DNA of 64,000 bases from CAYMSO01 sp964393185 (GTDB lineage: Bacteria > Patescibacteriota > Dojkabacteria > J137). The DNA is taken from contig CAYMSO010000008.1 of assembly GCA_964393185.1 (NCBI GenBank), forward strand, positions 1-64,000. The letters run 5' to 3'. The notes beneath the pieces are model-generated. The model was given only the letters and a program-made list of their open reading frames with translations. It did not search any database and was not told the origin of the DNA. Positions 53,358-61,356 of the stretch are shown piece after piece. The stretch's first letter is position 1; the number at the start of each line of letters is the position of its first letter. The position numbers and the translations under genes are program-made.

Positions 53358-54518
53358 TTATAACTTGTAACCTACGCCTTTAATAGTTTTTATAGTCTTA
53401 GGATCTAAACTCAAGTCTTTCAATTTCATTCTTAATCTTGATACAAACTTATCTATAGTCCAATCTGAAGCTTGTTCACCTAAAATTGTTCTAGACACTT
53501 CTTCTCTTTGTAGTAGTTTAACTGCCGAAATTTTATTTAAGAACAGTAATTCTTTTTGAGTAAATCTTTCTGTTACATCTATACCTTGAACTAAAATTTT
53601 TTCTGCAAAAACGTCTAATTTTACTTCCTGATTTTCTCCATTAACATAATTAATCCACTTTCCACATATTTTTCTTTCTTGATTTAGTAAACCTAAATTA
53701 ATCATATAATCTACTATTTCTTGTTGTTTAGACGTTAAGTTTTTAAGAATACCCATATTGATTCCTTTCAAAATTTGTTTTTCTTCCTTAGTAAAACTGT
53801 TCCAAAATTTAGATAGAATAATTTTAAATTCTGCGCTTCTTATAGTCTTTTCGTGATTTTTATAATTTCTAAGAGTTCTTAAATAATTTTTTATTAATGA
53901 AGGCACTCTCCCACTAAAATCCAAAATTTTGTTTACATCACCATCACTAACTTTAAAATTAAGTTCTATTTCTCTTTCTTTAACCCATTCAATGCTCAGT
54001 TCGTATGATGGATATGGCAAGTAGACAACGTTATGAAACATAAAATTTACACTACCCAAATCAACGGCTGATTTCTCTATTGCCAAAAAATCGCTGGCAC
54101 TTGTTAAAAACATAAACTGAATTTTATTTATACTTACGTTCCTAAGCGAATAAATAAATTTGAAGAAATCATTATCAAGTTTAAAATTGTCTATTATAAA
54201 TACCACTCTATAGTTCAATCCTATAATGTCGAAAAGCTTAGACAACAAATCCTGCTTTTCAGAGTACTGCCTTAAAATTGTGTTGAAATGATCTACAATA
54301 TATGTTTGCCCTATATTCTGGTCTATATGCAAAAAAACTATTTTTTCTAACTGTTTGTCAGGTAGTAAACCTGAAAGCATTTCTTTGTCCTGGAAGTTAT
54401 GTGCAAGTCTAGTTTTACCTCCACCTGGAAGCGAAACTAGAGTCATATTTTCTCTTGCCTGAAGCAATCCTGCTATTTCTTTAACCTTAAACACTTTTTC
54501 GGTAGATGTATCTCTCAA
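53358..54518 (-). CDS. P-loop ATPase fused to a C-terminal OmpR-type winged helix
   Basis: 386 residues from TTG at 54518; GTG at 54494 is an alternative and no ATG precedes the P-loop. The N-terminal half is an AAA/STAND-like ATPase: TLVSLPGGGKTRLAHNFQ (Walker A) and YRVVFIIDNFKLD (Walker B-like). A helical middle (about 195-300) follows. The last 85 residues (from KLDVFAEKILVQG, then FTQKELLFLNKISAV, to VSRLRMKLKDL and IKGVGYKL) match the OmpR/PhoB DNA-binding domain. Inferred: a transcription regulator whose DNA binding depends on ATP or a partner. Divergent from the receiver protein; operator-like repeats lie between the two. Confidence 0.72.
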   Translation of the reverse strand: MRDTSTEKVFKVKEIAGLLQARENMTLVSLPGGGKTRLAHNFQDKEMLSGLLPDKQLEKIVFLHIDQNIGQTYIVDHFNTILRQYSEKQDLLSKLFDIIGLNYRVVFIIDNFKLDNDFFKFIYSLRNVSINKIQFMFLTSASDFLAIEKSAVDLGSVNFMFHNVVYLPYPSYELSIEWVKEREIELNFKVSDGDVNKILDFSGRVPSLIKNYLRTLRNYKNHEKTIRSAEFKIILSKFWNSFTKEEKQILKGINMGILKNLTSKQQEIVDYMINLGLLNQERKICGKWINYVNGENQEVKLDVFAEKILVQGIDVTERFTQKELLFLNKISAVKLLQREEVSRTILGEQASDWTIDKFVSRLRMKLKDLSLDPKTIKTIKGVGYKL

Positions 54519-54573
54519 TGTCAGGAATCAAAAATATATGTCAGGATTATACCACCAAGTACGATTCCTGACA
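54519..54573. promoter_or_regulatory. Operator-like direct and inverted repeats
   Basis: TGTCAGGAATC (54519-54529) and TGTCAGGATTA (54539-54549) are direct repeats exactly 20 bp apart. GATTCCTGACA (54563-54573) is the exact reverse complement of the first. They abut the start of the ATPase-winged-helix gene and lie upstream of the divergent receiver gene. OmpR-type proteins bind direct repeats, so this protein is the natural candidate; binding is inferred. Confidence 0.65.
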
Positions 54574-54652
54574 CCATATGTAACAGACACTTTCAAGCTC
54601 GGGACAATGTATTAATTTAATATCTACTTAATTAATTTATTATTTTAATTTT

Positions 54653-55099
54653 ATGGAGCCCATCAAGCCAAATGTCTTAATTTTTGAAGATAGTATACGT
54701 TGGAATCATCAGTTAGAACAGATAATTAACTCACTTCCAACTATAAAAGCTGGATACTTTAACGATAAAGCATCATTTCAGAAAGCTTTGCAAGCCGGAG
54801 AGATTAGCCTGTCCGAAGTAAGATTTGTTTTTTTAGATGATGAGTTGCTCTTCTACACAGGTAAGGAAGTTTTTGATTTCTTACAAGAAGTTATAGAACG
54901 GTCAGATGTTACTTATTATGGCATTTCTAGTTTGCCAATAATGCAAGAAAGTTATATTCCGCAGAAACGACTTTTGGGCAAAAATATACCCAGAATTGGA
55001 TTAGTGTTAACGGAAATCGAAGCATATCTGGAAAACATTATAGAAATTCAAGAAAACGAAAGAATACCAGAAAGTAATGATGAAGTTACTAATTATTAG
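54653..55099 (+). CDS. Stand-alone receiver-domain protein
   Basis: 148 residues. The order of residues fits a CheY-like receiver: acidic pair E12 D13 in VLIFEDS, phospho-acceptor D62 in VFLDDELLF, S92 in YYGISSL and K110 in LLGKNIP. No output domain follows, only an acidic helical tail. No histidine kinase is in the window. It is divergent from the ATPase-winged-helix gene and 12 bp before the next gene. Inferred: it relays or senses phosphorylation. Sequence similarity is weak, so the receiver call rests on the fold order and these four positions. Confidence 0.6.
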   Translation: MEPIKPNVLIFEDSIRWNHQLEQIINSLPTIKAGYFNDKASFQKALQAGEISLSEVRFVFLDDELLFYTGKEVFDFLQEVIERSDVTYYGISSLPIMQESYIPQKRLLGKNIPRIGLVLTEIEAYLENIIEIQENERIPESNDEVTNY

Positions 55100-55110
55100 T
55101 TAAATAAATT

Positions 55111-55503
55111 ATGAATAACACTCGACAAATAATCGAAGCCTACACACAGAACGAAATAGGTTTTGAAAGTCTGGTTACTTATTTAAAAATCAGACCTATT
55201 CACAACATTCATCCAACTATATCTGAATGCTTACACTGTTATTGTAGGGAACAATTACTGGAAGAGGGGATGTTTTTTGTCTTGGATATTTTCAATTCTA
55301 TTAAACCTGTAATTAATGAATATTATGTAAAACAAAATAACACTATAAGATTAGACTTAAACGGCGAAATTAGCCCTCACCTAACAAGGCCAATCTTTAT
55401 AGGTTTTTTTGGAGGTATAGAAAACAACAATACAAACGTAGATAATTCTTACTTTAATTTATTCATCCAAGATTTTCTTAAATACACCAACTGGTACTTT
55501 TAA
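55111..55503 (+). CDS. Hypothetical protein in the signalling cluster
   Basis: 130 residues, not recognised. NNTRQIIEAYTQNEIGFESL at the start is helical. A central part includes CLHCYCREQLLEEGMFFVLD, with three Cys in a CxxCxC pattern after a His. The end is mixed, with FIGFFGGIENNNTNVDN. It is 12 bp after the receiver gene, so it is probably co-transcribed. There is no signal peptide or membrane segment. Confidence 0.45.
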   Translation: MNNTRQIIEAYTQNEIGFESLVTYLKIRPIHNIHPTISECLHCYCREQLLEEGMFFVLDIFNSIKPVINEYYVKQNNTIRLDLNGEISPHLTRPIFIGFFGGIENNNTNVDNSYFNLFIQDFLKYTNWYF

Positions 55504-55568
55504 CAGATTTTTTGGTATCAGTGGCAACTAGCACTAACTATAAAAAATTAGTTTTTAAATAAAGCCAA

Positions 55569-55928
55569 ATGAAAATCCTAATTCACACCTCTTCAATAAG
55601 CTTTTTCTACGCGTTAAAATGCGAACTTGATTACCAAAAAATACAAGATATAAGTATATATGCATCCTGGACCAAATTGGCTTACGATATCAGCACAAAA
55701 AAATTGGATTGCAACTGCGAGTATCAGATATATATTTATTCCTCTACAAGTGAAGATTTACTTGCTCTCGGTTTTTTGCAAGAGCAAATGCCACAATCAA
55801 ATATTAATTTTCTTGTTTCTACACTAAAACGTGATTTGGATGCTAATGGTTTTTTGGCCTTAGCCCAAAAAACCATTTACGATATTTATGCAGCTGAAAA
55901 ATTAACAATTCATGAAAAGATAGCTTGA
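55569..55928 (+). CDS. Hypothetical protein, possible degenerate receiver fold
   Basis: 119 residues. Alternating strands and helices (MKILIHTSSISFFYALKCEL; DISIYASWTKLAYDIS; YQIYIYSSTSEDLLALGFL; NINFLVSTLKRDLDANGFL) recall a receiver domain, but the acidic pair and phospho-acceptor Asp are replaced (HTSS, YSST). It could be a pseudo-receiver; the evidence is weak. Its stop TGA overlaps the -35 box of the next promoter. It lies 65 bp after the preceding gene. Confidence 0.4.
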   Translation: MKILIHTSSISFFYALKCELDYQKIQDISIYASWTKLAYDISTKKLDCNCEYQIYIYSSTSEDLLALGFLQEQMPQSNINFLVSTLKRDLDANGFLALAQKTIYDIYAAEKLTIHEKIA

Positions 55929-55954
55929 CATAACATACCCCCTAGGGGTATATT
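55925..55954 (+). promoter_or_regulatory. Promoter with a CsoR-type operator in the spacer
   Basis: TTGACA (55925-55930) and TATATT (55949-55954) are separated by 18 nt. The spacer and -10 contain a near-perfect palindrome: ATACCCC (55935-55941), CTA, GGGGTAT (55945-55951). GC-rich palindromes of this kind are the known sites of CsoR/CstR/RcnR-family repressors. The expected transcript start is close to 55960, where the GTG start codon lies, so the message may be leaderless. Confidence 0.78.
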
Positions 55955-55959
55955 AACTT

Positions 55960-56232
55960 GTGGATAAATCTAAATGCAATCAAATTAATAAAAATGTTCA
56001 AAATCATATCTCAAGAATCAGAGGGCAGATTCTTGCAATCGAAAAAATGATAAATTCTGGAAGAGAAACAGTAGAAACTATACAATTAATTTCGGCTATA
56101 CGTGCAAGTTTAAACAAGCTTGCAATAGAGTTATTAAAAGAGGAATCACAAGACTGTTTAAAGAAAAAGTCTAGCGAAGAAAAATTACAAAGCTTCGAGA
56201 AAATAGTCACAAATCTTTTTAAGATTAATTAA
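55960..56232 (+). CDS. CsoR/DUF156-family repressor with altered ligands
   Basis: 90 residues from GTG. The family helices are clear: HISRIRGQILAIEKMINSGR, then ETVETIQLISAIRASLNKLA and IELLKEESQDC. In CsoR copper sites the ligands are Cys, His and Cys. Here the first Cys position is T37 and the His position is E62; only C66 remains, plus C6 near the N-terminus. So a standard Cu(I) site is missing and a thiol or redox signal is more likely (inference). It heads a csoR-trxA-trxB operon and lies directly at a matching operator, so autoregulation is likely. Confidence 0.82.
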   Translation: MDKSKCNQINKNVQNHISRIRGQILAIEKMINSGRETVETIQLISAIRASLNKLAIELLKEESQDCLKKKSSEEKLQSFEKIVTNLFKIN

Positions 56233-56256
56233 ATTAATAATTATTATTTATCTATT

Positions 56257-56583
56257 ATGGCAAAAAATATTGTAGAACTTACAACAGATAATTTTGATAC
56301 AGAAATTTCTCAGGGGTACACTTTTGTAGATTTTTGGGCTGATTGGTGTACACCATGCAAAATTATTGCGCCCACTTTCGAAAAACTTGCCGAATCTTGG
56401 GATGGCAAAATCAAATTTGCTAAGTTAGATGTAGATCGATATGGAGAGATAGCATCTAAGTATCAAGTGCAAGGAATCCCTACTCTTTTACTTTTTAAGG
56501 ATGGCCAATTGATAGAAAGATCTATTGGAGCTCAACCTGAACCAGCACTTGTGCAATTCTTACAAAATAATTACAAAGCATAA
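56257..56583 (+). CDS. trxA: Thioredoxin with a CTPC active site
   Basis: 108 residues, typical length. The active site is WADWCTPCK (C31, C34); most thioredoxins have CGPC, so the Gly is Thr here, which should alter redox potential. The cis-Pro region is QGIPTLLLFKDGQ. It reduces protein disulfides in the cytoplasm and is recharged by thioredoxin reductase, encoded 15 bp downstream. 24 bp after the CsoR-family gene. No Shine-Dalgarno is visible. Confidence 0.95.
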   Translation: MAKNIVELTTDNFDTEISQGYTFVDFWADWCTPCKIIAPTFEKLAESWDGKIKFAKLDVDRYGEIASKYQVQGIPTLLLFKDGQLIERSIGAQPEPALVQFLQNNYKA

Positions 56584-56598
56584 GTTAACGTTTAAAAT

Positions 56599-57534
56599 AT
56601 GAGTGAAGAAATTCGAGAAATTATAATAGTCGGATCAGGGCCTGCAGGATTAACCGCTGCTATTTATACTGCCAGAGCTAATCTTAAACCAATATTAATT
56701 GCCGGAACTATCTGGGGAGGGCAATTAATGAAAACAACTTTGGTCGAAAACTTTCCTGGTTTTCCGGAAGGTATTATGGGACCAGATTTAATGTCCAACA
56801 TGATTAAACAAGCAGAAAAATTTGGTACCGAAATAAAGTACGAAAATGTAAATTTTGTAGATTTATCTGCAGAAGTCAAAATTATAAAAACAGATTTTGG
56901 AAATGAGTATAAAGCCAAGAGCGTTATTCTAGCTACAGGATCTGAGCCTAGAATGTTGGGTATACCTGGTGAAGAAAAATTTTATGGCAAAGGAGTTTCT
57001 ACTTGTGCAACTTGTGATGGAGCTTTTTATAGGGAAAAAACTATTGCTGTGGTAGGAGGAGGAGACTCGGCTATGGAAGAAGCTACTTTTCTTACACGTT
57101 TTGCCAAGAAAGTTTATCTAATTCATAGACGGGATGAGTTTAGAGCAAGTCCTATAATGACTGAGAGAGCTAAAAATAATCAAAAAATAGAGATTCTATA
57201 CAATACCGAAATTAAAGAGGTATTGGGTGAAGATGTAGTCAAAGGTATAAAAATTTTTAATAGTAAAGATAACTTTGTACAAGATCTTGAGGTAGATGGT
57301 CTTTTTCTAGCTATTGGCCATATTCCAGTTACCGGATTTATAAAAGATCAATTACCTTTAAATGAAAGTGGTTATGTTGTACCTTTAAATGCTAGTACAG
57401 TTAAAACCAATATTGATGGTGTTTTTATAGCTGGAGAAATTCAAGATAGTAAGTACAAGCAAGCAATAACGACTGCTGCTGATGGTTGCAAGGCTGCCTT
57501 AGAAGCACAAAAATGGTTAGAAGGGCATGAATAA
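56599..57534 (+). CDS. trxB: Thioredoxin reductase (NADPH)
   Basis: 311 residues, the low-molecular-weight bacterial form. FAD-binding IIIVGSGPAGLTAAIYTARA; IWGGQLMKTTLVENFPGFPE; redox-active CATCDGAFYR; NADP-binding VVGGGDSAMEEATFLTRFA with HRRDEFRAS, where Arg residues select NADPH. The C-terminal FAD motif is NIDGVFIAGEIQDSKYKQAI. It passes electrons from NADPH to the thioredoxin upstream. Followed by a perfect terminator hairpin. Confidence 0.96.
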   Translation: MSEEIREIIIVGSGPAGLTAAIYTARANLKPILIAGTIWGGQLMKTTLVENFPGFPEGIMGPDLMSNMIKQAEKFGTEIKYENVNFVDLSAEVKIIKTDFGNEYKAKSVILATGSEPRMLGIPGEEKFYGKGVSTCATCDGAFYREKTIAVVGGGDSAMEEATFLTRFAKKVYLIHRRDEFRASPIMTERAKNNQKIEILYNTEIKEVLGEDVVKGIKIFNSKDNFVQDLEVDGLFLAIGHIPVTGFIKDQLPLNESGYVVPLNASTVKTNIDGVFIAGEIQDSKYKQAITTAADGCKAALEAQKWLEGHE

Positions 57535-57558
57535 ATTCTACTGAAGTAATTATGACAA

Positions 57559-57590
57559 GAAGCGGCCATATTGATCAATATGGCCGCTTC
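57559..57590 (+). terminator. Perfect palindromic terminator after trxB
   Basis: GAAGCGGCCATATTGA (57559-57574) is followed at once by its exact reverse complement (57575-57590), then TTTG. It lies 24 bp after the trxB stop and 28 bp before the end of the convergent fasciclin gene, so it can serve both strands. Confidence 0.8.
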
Positions 57591-57617
57591 TTTGCTTACG
57601 ATATTATTTTTTATCTT

Positions 57618-58304
57618 TTATCGAGTTAATACTCCGCCGATCATATGAACTACTCCATTGTCTGCTTCTAAATCGGATTGTATTATTCTGATGTCATTCA
57701 CATATATAATTCCATTATCATATTTAATCGTCAGTGTTTCGCCAGTCAAGGTTTCTAATTCTACTCCATCCTGAACTCCTTCTAACTGACTAAGCTGTTG
57801 AAGACTATAACGTGTAGGTATTACATGATATTTGAGTACATTTGCTAATTCATTTGTATCATCCGATAATTCAGTATCGTCAAATGCAGAATTACTAGGA
57901 GCAAATACTGTATAGCCTGCATCTGCAGCATTCAAGGTCTCGACTAATTCAGCTTTTTGTAATGAATCACCCAGGATGCTCAAGATACTGTTTGCTTTTA
58001 TAACTTCATAAACGGTTTTTAGTCCGTCAGTCTGGTTTCTTAGTAATTCAATATCTTTTGCATTTTCTGCATTCTTATTGTTTAAGGCTTCGATAATTGC
58101 AACTAGGTCTCTCTCCAGCACATTAAATCTTTCTTCCTGGTTTCTAATAGAAAGATCGTTTATAAAAGCAGCTGCCAAAGCTATTACTACCAAGAATATT
58201 ATTAGAGTAATACTACCAGTAATGGCTAGAGCTAGTTTGTCGACATAACTATCTCTTTCATCATCAGGTAGAGTCTTAAGTTTATTTTTGATTTTTCCTG
58301 TCAT
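57618..58304 (-). CDS. Membrane-anchored fasciclin-domain protein
   Basis: 228 residues. One membrane segment near the N-terminus (ITGSITLIIFLVVIALAAAF), then a coiled-coil stretch (NQEERFNVLERDLVAIIEAL), then a FAS1 domain of about 130 residues. FAS1 motifs: TVFAPSNSAFDD (H1), YHVIPTRYSLQQL and NGVVHMIGGVL (H2). FAS1 domains mediate adhesion. A cytoplasmic N-terminus with the domain outside is likely (type II). Confidence 0.87.
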   Translation of the reverse strand: MTGKIKNKLKTLPDDERDSYVDKLALAITGSITLIIFLVVIALAAAFINDLSIRNQEERFNVLERDLVAIIEALNNKNAENAKDIELLRNQTDGLKTVYEVIKANSILSILGDSLQKAELVETLNAADAGYTVFAPSNSAFDDTELSDDTNELANVLKYHVIPTRYSLQQLSQLEGVQDGVELETLTGETLTIKYDNGIIYVNDIRIIQSDLEADNGVVHMIGGVLTR

Positions 58305-58581
58305 AAATAATAAGTATTTAAGAAGTTATTATTAGTAACATAATATATCAAATTGAAGGTAATTTGAATCAATAAGTATATTTTACCTTGAGCCTTATAG
58401 ATACCTTGGCATGAATTGAATCTTTTTGACAGCTTTGTATCTAAAGATAATACACTTGCTAAATGTCGAGGCTGTTGTTTTGTGTAAGCACTAGCTGTGA
58501 TATAAGTAGGATAAGGAATACACCTGCAAATCTTGTGATTCAAAGATAATAAAAAACTACTTGCTAAAGTCCATAGTTTAT
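58305..58581. other. Intergenic region between infB and the fasciclin gene
   Basis: No convincing gene. An 80-codon TTG-initiated frame (58301-58543, minus) has an unstructured, low-similarity sequence and I do not accept it. The last 29 bases before the infB stop hold a degenerate copy of the dispersed hairpin repeat. The rest is AT-rich. Confidence 0.5.
58552..58581 (-). repeat. Dispersed hairpin repeat, degenerate copy C
   Basis: AAAACTAC (58553-58560) and AAGTCCATAGTTT (58567-58579) resemble copy A on its minus strand in order and spacing (AAAACTAC, gap, CAAGTCCATAGTTTT). The arms can fold into a hairpin. It sits immediately after the infB stop, where it could act as a terminator. Confidence 0.5.
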
Positions 58582-60156
58582 TTAGTACTTCTCCACTCTA
58601 AATGCAACTACCTCATCACCTAGCTTGACTCCGTCTATAATACTATCTAACTGCAAACCACACTCACTACCTTTTTTTACTTCTTTTACTTCATTCTTTG
58701 CTTGTTTAATCATTTTCACCTTTGCTCTACCTAATTCGTATTCACCACTTTCTATCCAAATTCTATAGCCTTTTACAAATGTACCCTTAGTCACTTCACA
58801 ACCAACTACCATGCTACCATCAGACAACGTAAAGACTTGCTTGACTTTGGCTCTTGCAACTTCCACCTCTTCTTCTTTAGGTTGGTCTAAACTATCGAGT
58901 ACCTCAGCAATTTCATCAATAATGTTATAGATAATTTCGTAATCTCTTACCAACACTTTTTCGTTTCTGGCAATTGCCATAATCTTGGAAGGTGTTGGAG
59001 ATTGAAAAGTAACTATAATTGCTTTAGCAACTTTTGCTCGGGTAATATCGTCCTCAGTAACAAAGCCGGTATTTGCAGCTAGTATATTTACCTTAGATTC
59101 TTCAGTCTCGAGAGATTGCAATTCTGCTTTCAATGCTTCTAAAGTTCCCTGAGTTGAAGCTCTTATTATTAAGTTAAGTTCTTTTTGAAACACTCCACTC
59201 TTCTTTTCCGCCTGGTTCATAAGCATTTGAGCGAAAAGTGTTTCTGCATCCATATCTCCAGTGGCTTCTACTGAGTCTTCTACTATTTCGCCAGATCTAA
59301 GTTTTGATTGTACATCTGCAATAACTTTTCTATCTTCAGCAAAGTAAATAATATCACCTGTATGCAAATCTTCGGACAATCCTGTTACAGTAAATGGCTG
59401 AGATTCTTCGACTGTCTGTATTGGCTTACCTTCTTCATTTATATATGCTCTTACCTTAAATTCTGTATTTTTAGTAAATCCTGTCACTCTTTGGTTTAAG
59501 TGACCTGCTTTTAATATACATACCGCACAATGACCAAGTTTTTTATCCAAATTAGATTCCAATACAAATGCTTCTGCCAAAATATTTTCTTTTGTTTCGT
59601 GAGGTTTTAATTCATTTAATTCGGATAAAAGTTCAATGCCTTCTAGAGCTTCGTCTAAACCTACTTTATTCTTTGCAGATATTGGAAAGCAAAGTACATC
59701 TCCTCCAAATTCCTCTACCTGTACTCCAAAACTTGCTAATTGCGTTTTTACTTTTAGAATATCAGCACCTTCAACATCTATTTTATTTATTCCTACTATT
59801 ATTGGAACACTATGCTTCTGAGCAAATTCAATCGATTCTCTAGTTTGTGGTTGAATTCCATCATCTGCAGCTACAACCAGAAATACAAAATCAGTAACCC
59901 TTGCGCCTCGTTCTCTCATTGCACTGAAAGCCTCGTGACCCGGGGTATCTATAAAAGTAATTTTAAATCCAGTCTTTGAAGTAACTTCATGTACTCTAGT
60001 ATTTTGCGTTATTCCCCCAAATTCTTTTTCTGCTATCCTTGTGCCTCTGATTGCATCAAGAAAGGTTGTTTTTCCATGATCCACGTGACCCATAACAGCT
60101 ACAATCGGCTGTCTTATTTTTTGATTTTTATTGGCAGTCTTAGAATTTTTGGACAT
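58582..60156 (-). CDS. infB: Translation initiation factor IF-2, short form
   Basis: 524 residues. The start is a short basic tail rather than the long N-terminal domain of E. coli IF-2. GTPase motifs: AVMGHVDHGKTTFLDAI (G1), FGGITQNTRVHEV (G2), FIDTPGHEAF (G3), VGINKIDVEGA (G4) and FPISAKNKVG (G5). The beta-barrel and C-terminal fMet-tRNA-binding parts follow (VARAKVKQVFTLSDGSMVVG). It places initiator tRNA on the 30S subunit. No ribosome-binding sequence is seen before its ATG. Missing N-domains are usual in reduced genomes. Confidence 0.95.
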   Translation of the reverse strand: MSKNSKTANKNQKIRQPIVAVMGHVDHGKTTFLDAIRGTRIAEKEFGGITQNTRVHEVTSKTGFKITFIDTPGHEAFSAMRERGARVTDFVFLVVAADDGIQPQTRESIEFAQKHSVPIIVGINKIDVEGADILKVKTQLASFGVQVEEFGGDVLCFPISAKNKVGLDEALEGIELLSELNELKPHETKENILAEAFVLESNLDKKLGHCAVCILKAGHLNQRVTGFTKNTEFKVRAYINEEGKPIQTVEESQPFTVTGLSEDLHTGDIIYFAEDRKVIADVQSKLRSGEIVEDSVEATGDMDAETLFAQMLMNQAEKKSGVFQKELNLIIRASTQGTLEALKAELQSLETEESKVNILAANTGFVTEDDITRAKVAKAIIVTFQSPTPSKIMAIARNEKVLVRDYEIIYNIIDEIAEVLDSLDQPKEEEVEVARAKVKQVFTLSDGSMVVGCEVTKGTFVKGYRIWIESGEYELGRAKVKMIKQAKNEVKEVKKGSECGLQLDSIIDGVKLGDEVVAFRVEKY

Positions 60157-60257
60157 TAAATCTGATCTACTTTACAGCTTAGAATTTTAGCACAAAAGAT
60201 TTTAATAAGATAGTGCAAAAAGCTTGTAAGGATATTATTCCTGCAATTGGTATCGAT

Positions 60258-61028
60258 TCATAAATTACTTTCGAGAAGAGTTAGCTCTTCTAAAGACATA
60301 CATACACCTTTTTCTTTAAGTAGGTCTAGCAACATTTTATTCCCGTCTAGATCCGAGTGTATTTTATAGAATTTAGCCTGTTTTGGGTGACTAAATATAT
60401 ACCTACCTACTTCTCCATTCAAATTAATTTGACCATCAGGCAAAAATGTCTGAGTTATCTGATACTTAGTATCTACAATTCTTTTTTCAAAATCAGCCTG
60501 AGCTTCATTCAATTTAGTATCATCTTTAGAAAATTCTAATTTCAGTTGTTCAATTCTTTTATTCATTCTGGTTACTAAAAGCTTTTCAACTTTTTTCCAC
60601 TTATCTGGCATCATGATTCTGATTTGAGCTTCGGGGAAAACTTCCAATAGGCTATCTATGGCTCTAAAGTATGTAATGATAATCGGTGTTTTTCCTGAAT
60701 TTACAATATTTTGCAAATCTATTGCTTTGTATCCATACGCATAGCCCTTAATATAGGTTAAATTAACCAAATTACCAAGTTTCAATTCTTTTAATAAATC
60801 GCCAGACCTGTAAAAATGATAATCTATGCCATCAATCTCTTCGGTTCTTCTAGGTCTTTCTGTAGAAGAAATAGCAATTCCGAAACGGCCAGTTTTGACG
60901 GCTAAGTGCATGTTGCGTGTTTTACCTATACCAGAAGGACCAACAAGCAATATTGGTTGCGTATCCGCGAAGTTTACCTTCGCAAGATATGGCTTTATTT
61001 CGGCCTGGCTTAATTGAGCTGAAGACAT
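60258..61028 (-). CDS. Guanylate-kinase-like P-loop protein
   Basis: 256 residues. ILLVGPSGIGKTRNMHLAV is a P-loop, close to that of guanylate kinase. SSTERPRRTEEIDGIDYHFY is the GMP-binding segment (TTR.PR..E.DG.DY.F). YGYKAIDLQNIVNSGKTPII matches YG....V......G. The last 100 residues exceed the usual length of about 205. Guanylate kinase phosphorylates GMP to GDP; with these changes it could also be a divergent paralogue. It lies between infB and divergent rpoB. Confidence 0.7.
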   Translation of the reverse strand: MSSAQLSQAEIKPYLAKVNFADTQPILLVGPSGIGKTRNMHLAVKTGRFGIAISSTERPRRTEEIDGIDYHFYRSGDLLKELKLGNLVNLTYIKGYAYGYKAIDLQNIVNSGKTPIIITYFRAIDSLLEVFPEAQIRIMMPDKWKKVEKLLVTRMNKRIEQLKLEFSKDDTKLNEAQADFEKRIVDTKYQITQTFLPDGQINLNGEVGRYIFSHPKQAKFYKIHSDLDGNKMLLDLLKEKGVCMSLEELTLLESNL

Positions 61029-61111
61029 ACGAAATTATACCATTGATATTTGCATAAGCTTTACAGAAATTCCGACCTACTATATGTTTGGATGGGCAAC
61101 TTGTTTTTTAC

Positions 61112-61141
61112 TTGACACCTTTCAAATATCTTAGATAAGAT
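61112..61141 (+). promoter_or_regulatory. Promoter of rpoB
   Basis: TTGACA (61112-61117), an 18-nt spacer and TAAGAT (61136-61141) form a near-consensus sigma-70 promoter. The start near 61148 gives a leader of about 210 nt before the rpoB ATG. It also overlaps the divergent side toward the guanylate-kinase-like gene. Confidence 0.65.
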
Positions 61142-61147
61142 TAATTT

Positions 61148-61356
61148 GTACTTCTAAAAAAGTTGAGATAAAACTTTACAATGTTGGGCAATTCTGTTAT
61201 TATCTTGGTCGTACCGGTAGTTAAAAAGTCTCAACTTGTATTTCAAAAACCTTTACAGCAAATAAAAAGCAAACTAAATATTAGGCATAAATAACGATGC
61301 CTTTTTTTGCTGTCTACCAAGGTAATTTAATAAATTTGTTAAATTAGTAGGATATT
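61148..61356 (+). ncRNA. Structured rpoB leader with an intrinsic terminator
   Basis: The leader holds several elements. AAGTTGAGA (about 61159-61167) pairs with TCTCAACTT (61229-61237), closing about 60 nt. Then AGGCAT (61283-61288) pairs with ATGCCT (61297-61302), followed by seven T (61302-61308), a textbook intrinsic terminator. ACAGCAAA (61255-61262) can pair with TTTGCTGT (61306-61313), which covers the T-run; this would compete with release. rpoB starts 44 nt further on. Pairings are seen; the regulatory role is inferred. Confidence 0.6.
61283..61308 (+). terminator. Attenuator-like terminator in the rpoB leader
   Basis: Six-bp stem AGGCAT/ATGCCT with an 8-nt loop followed by a run of seven T. 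It lies between the rpoB promoter and the rpoB ATG, so it would limit transcription into rpoB unless bypassed. Confidence 0.6.

Noticed and set aside
58301..58543. 80-codon open frame on the minus strand between infB and the fasciclin gene
   Set aside because: It begins with TTG, has no recognisable domain and an unstructured sequence rich in Tyr, Thr and Asn; it is probably chance.
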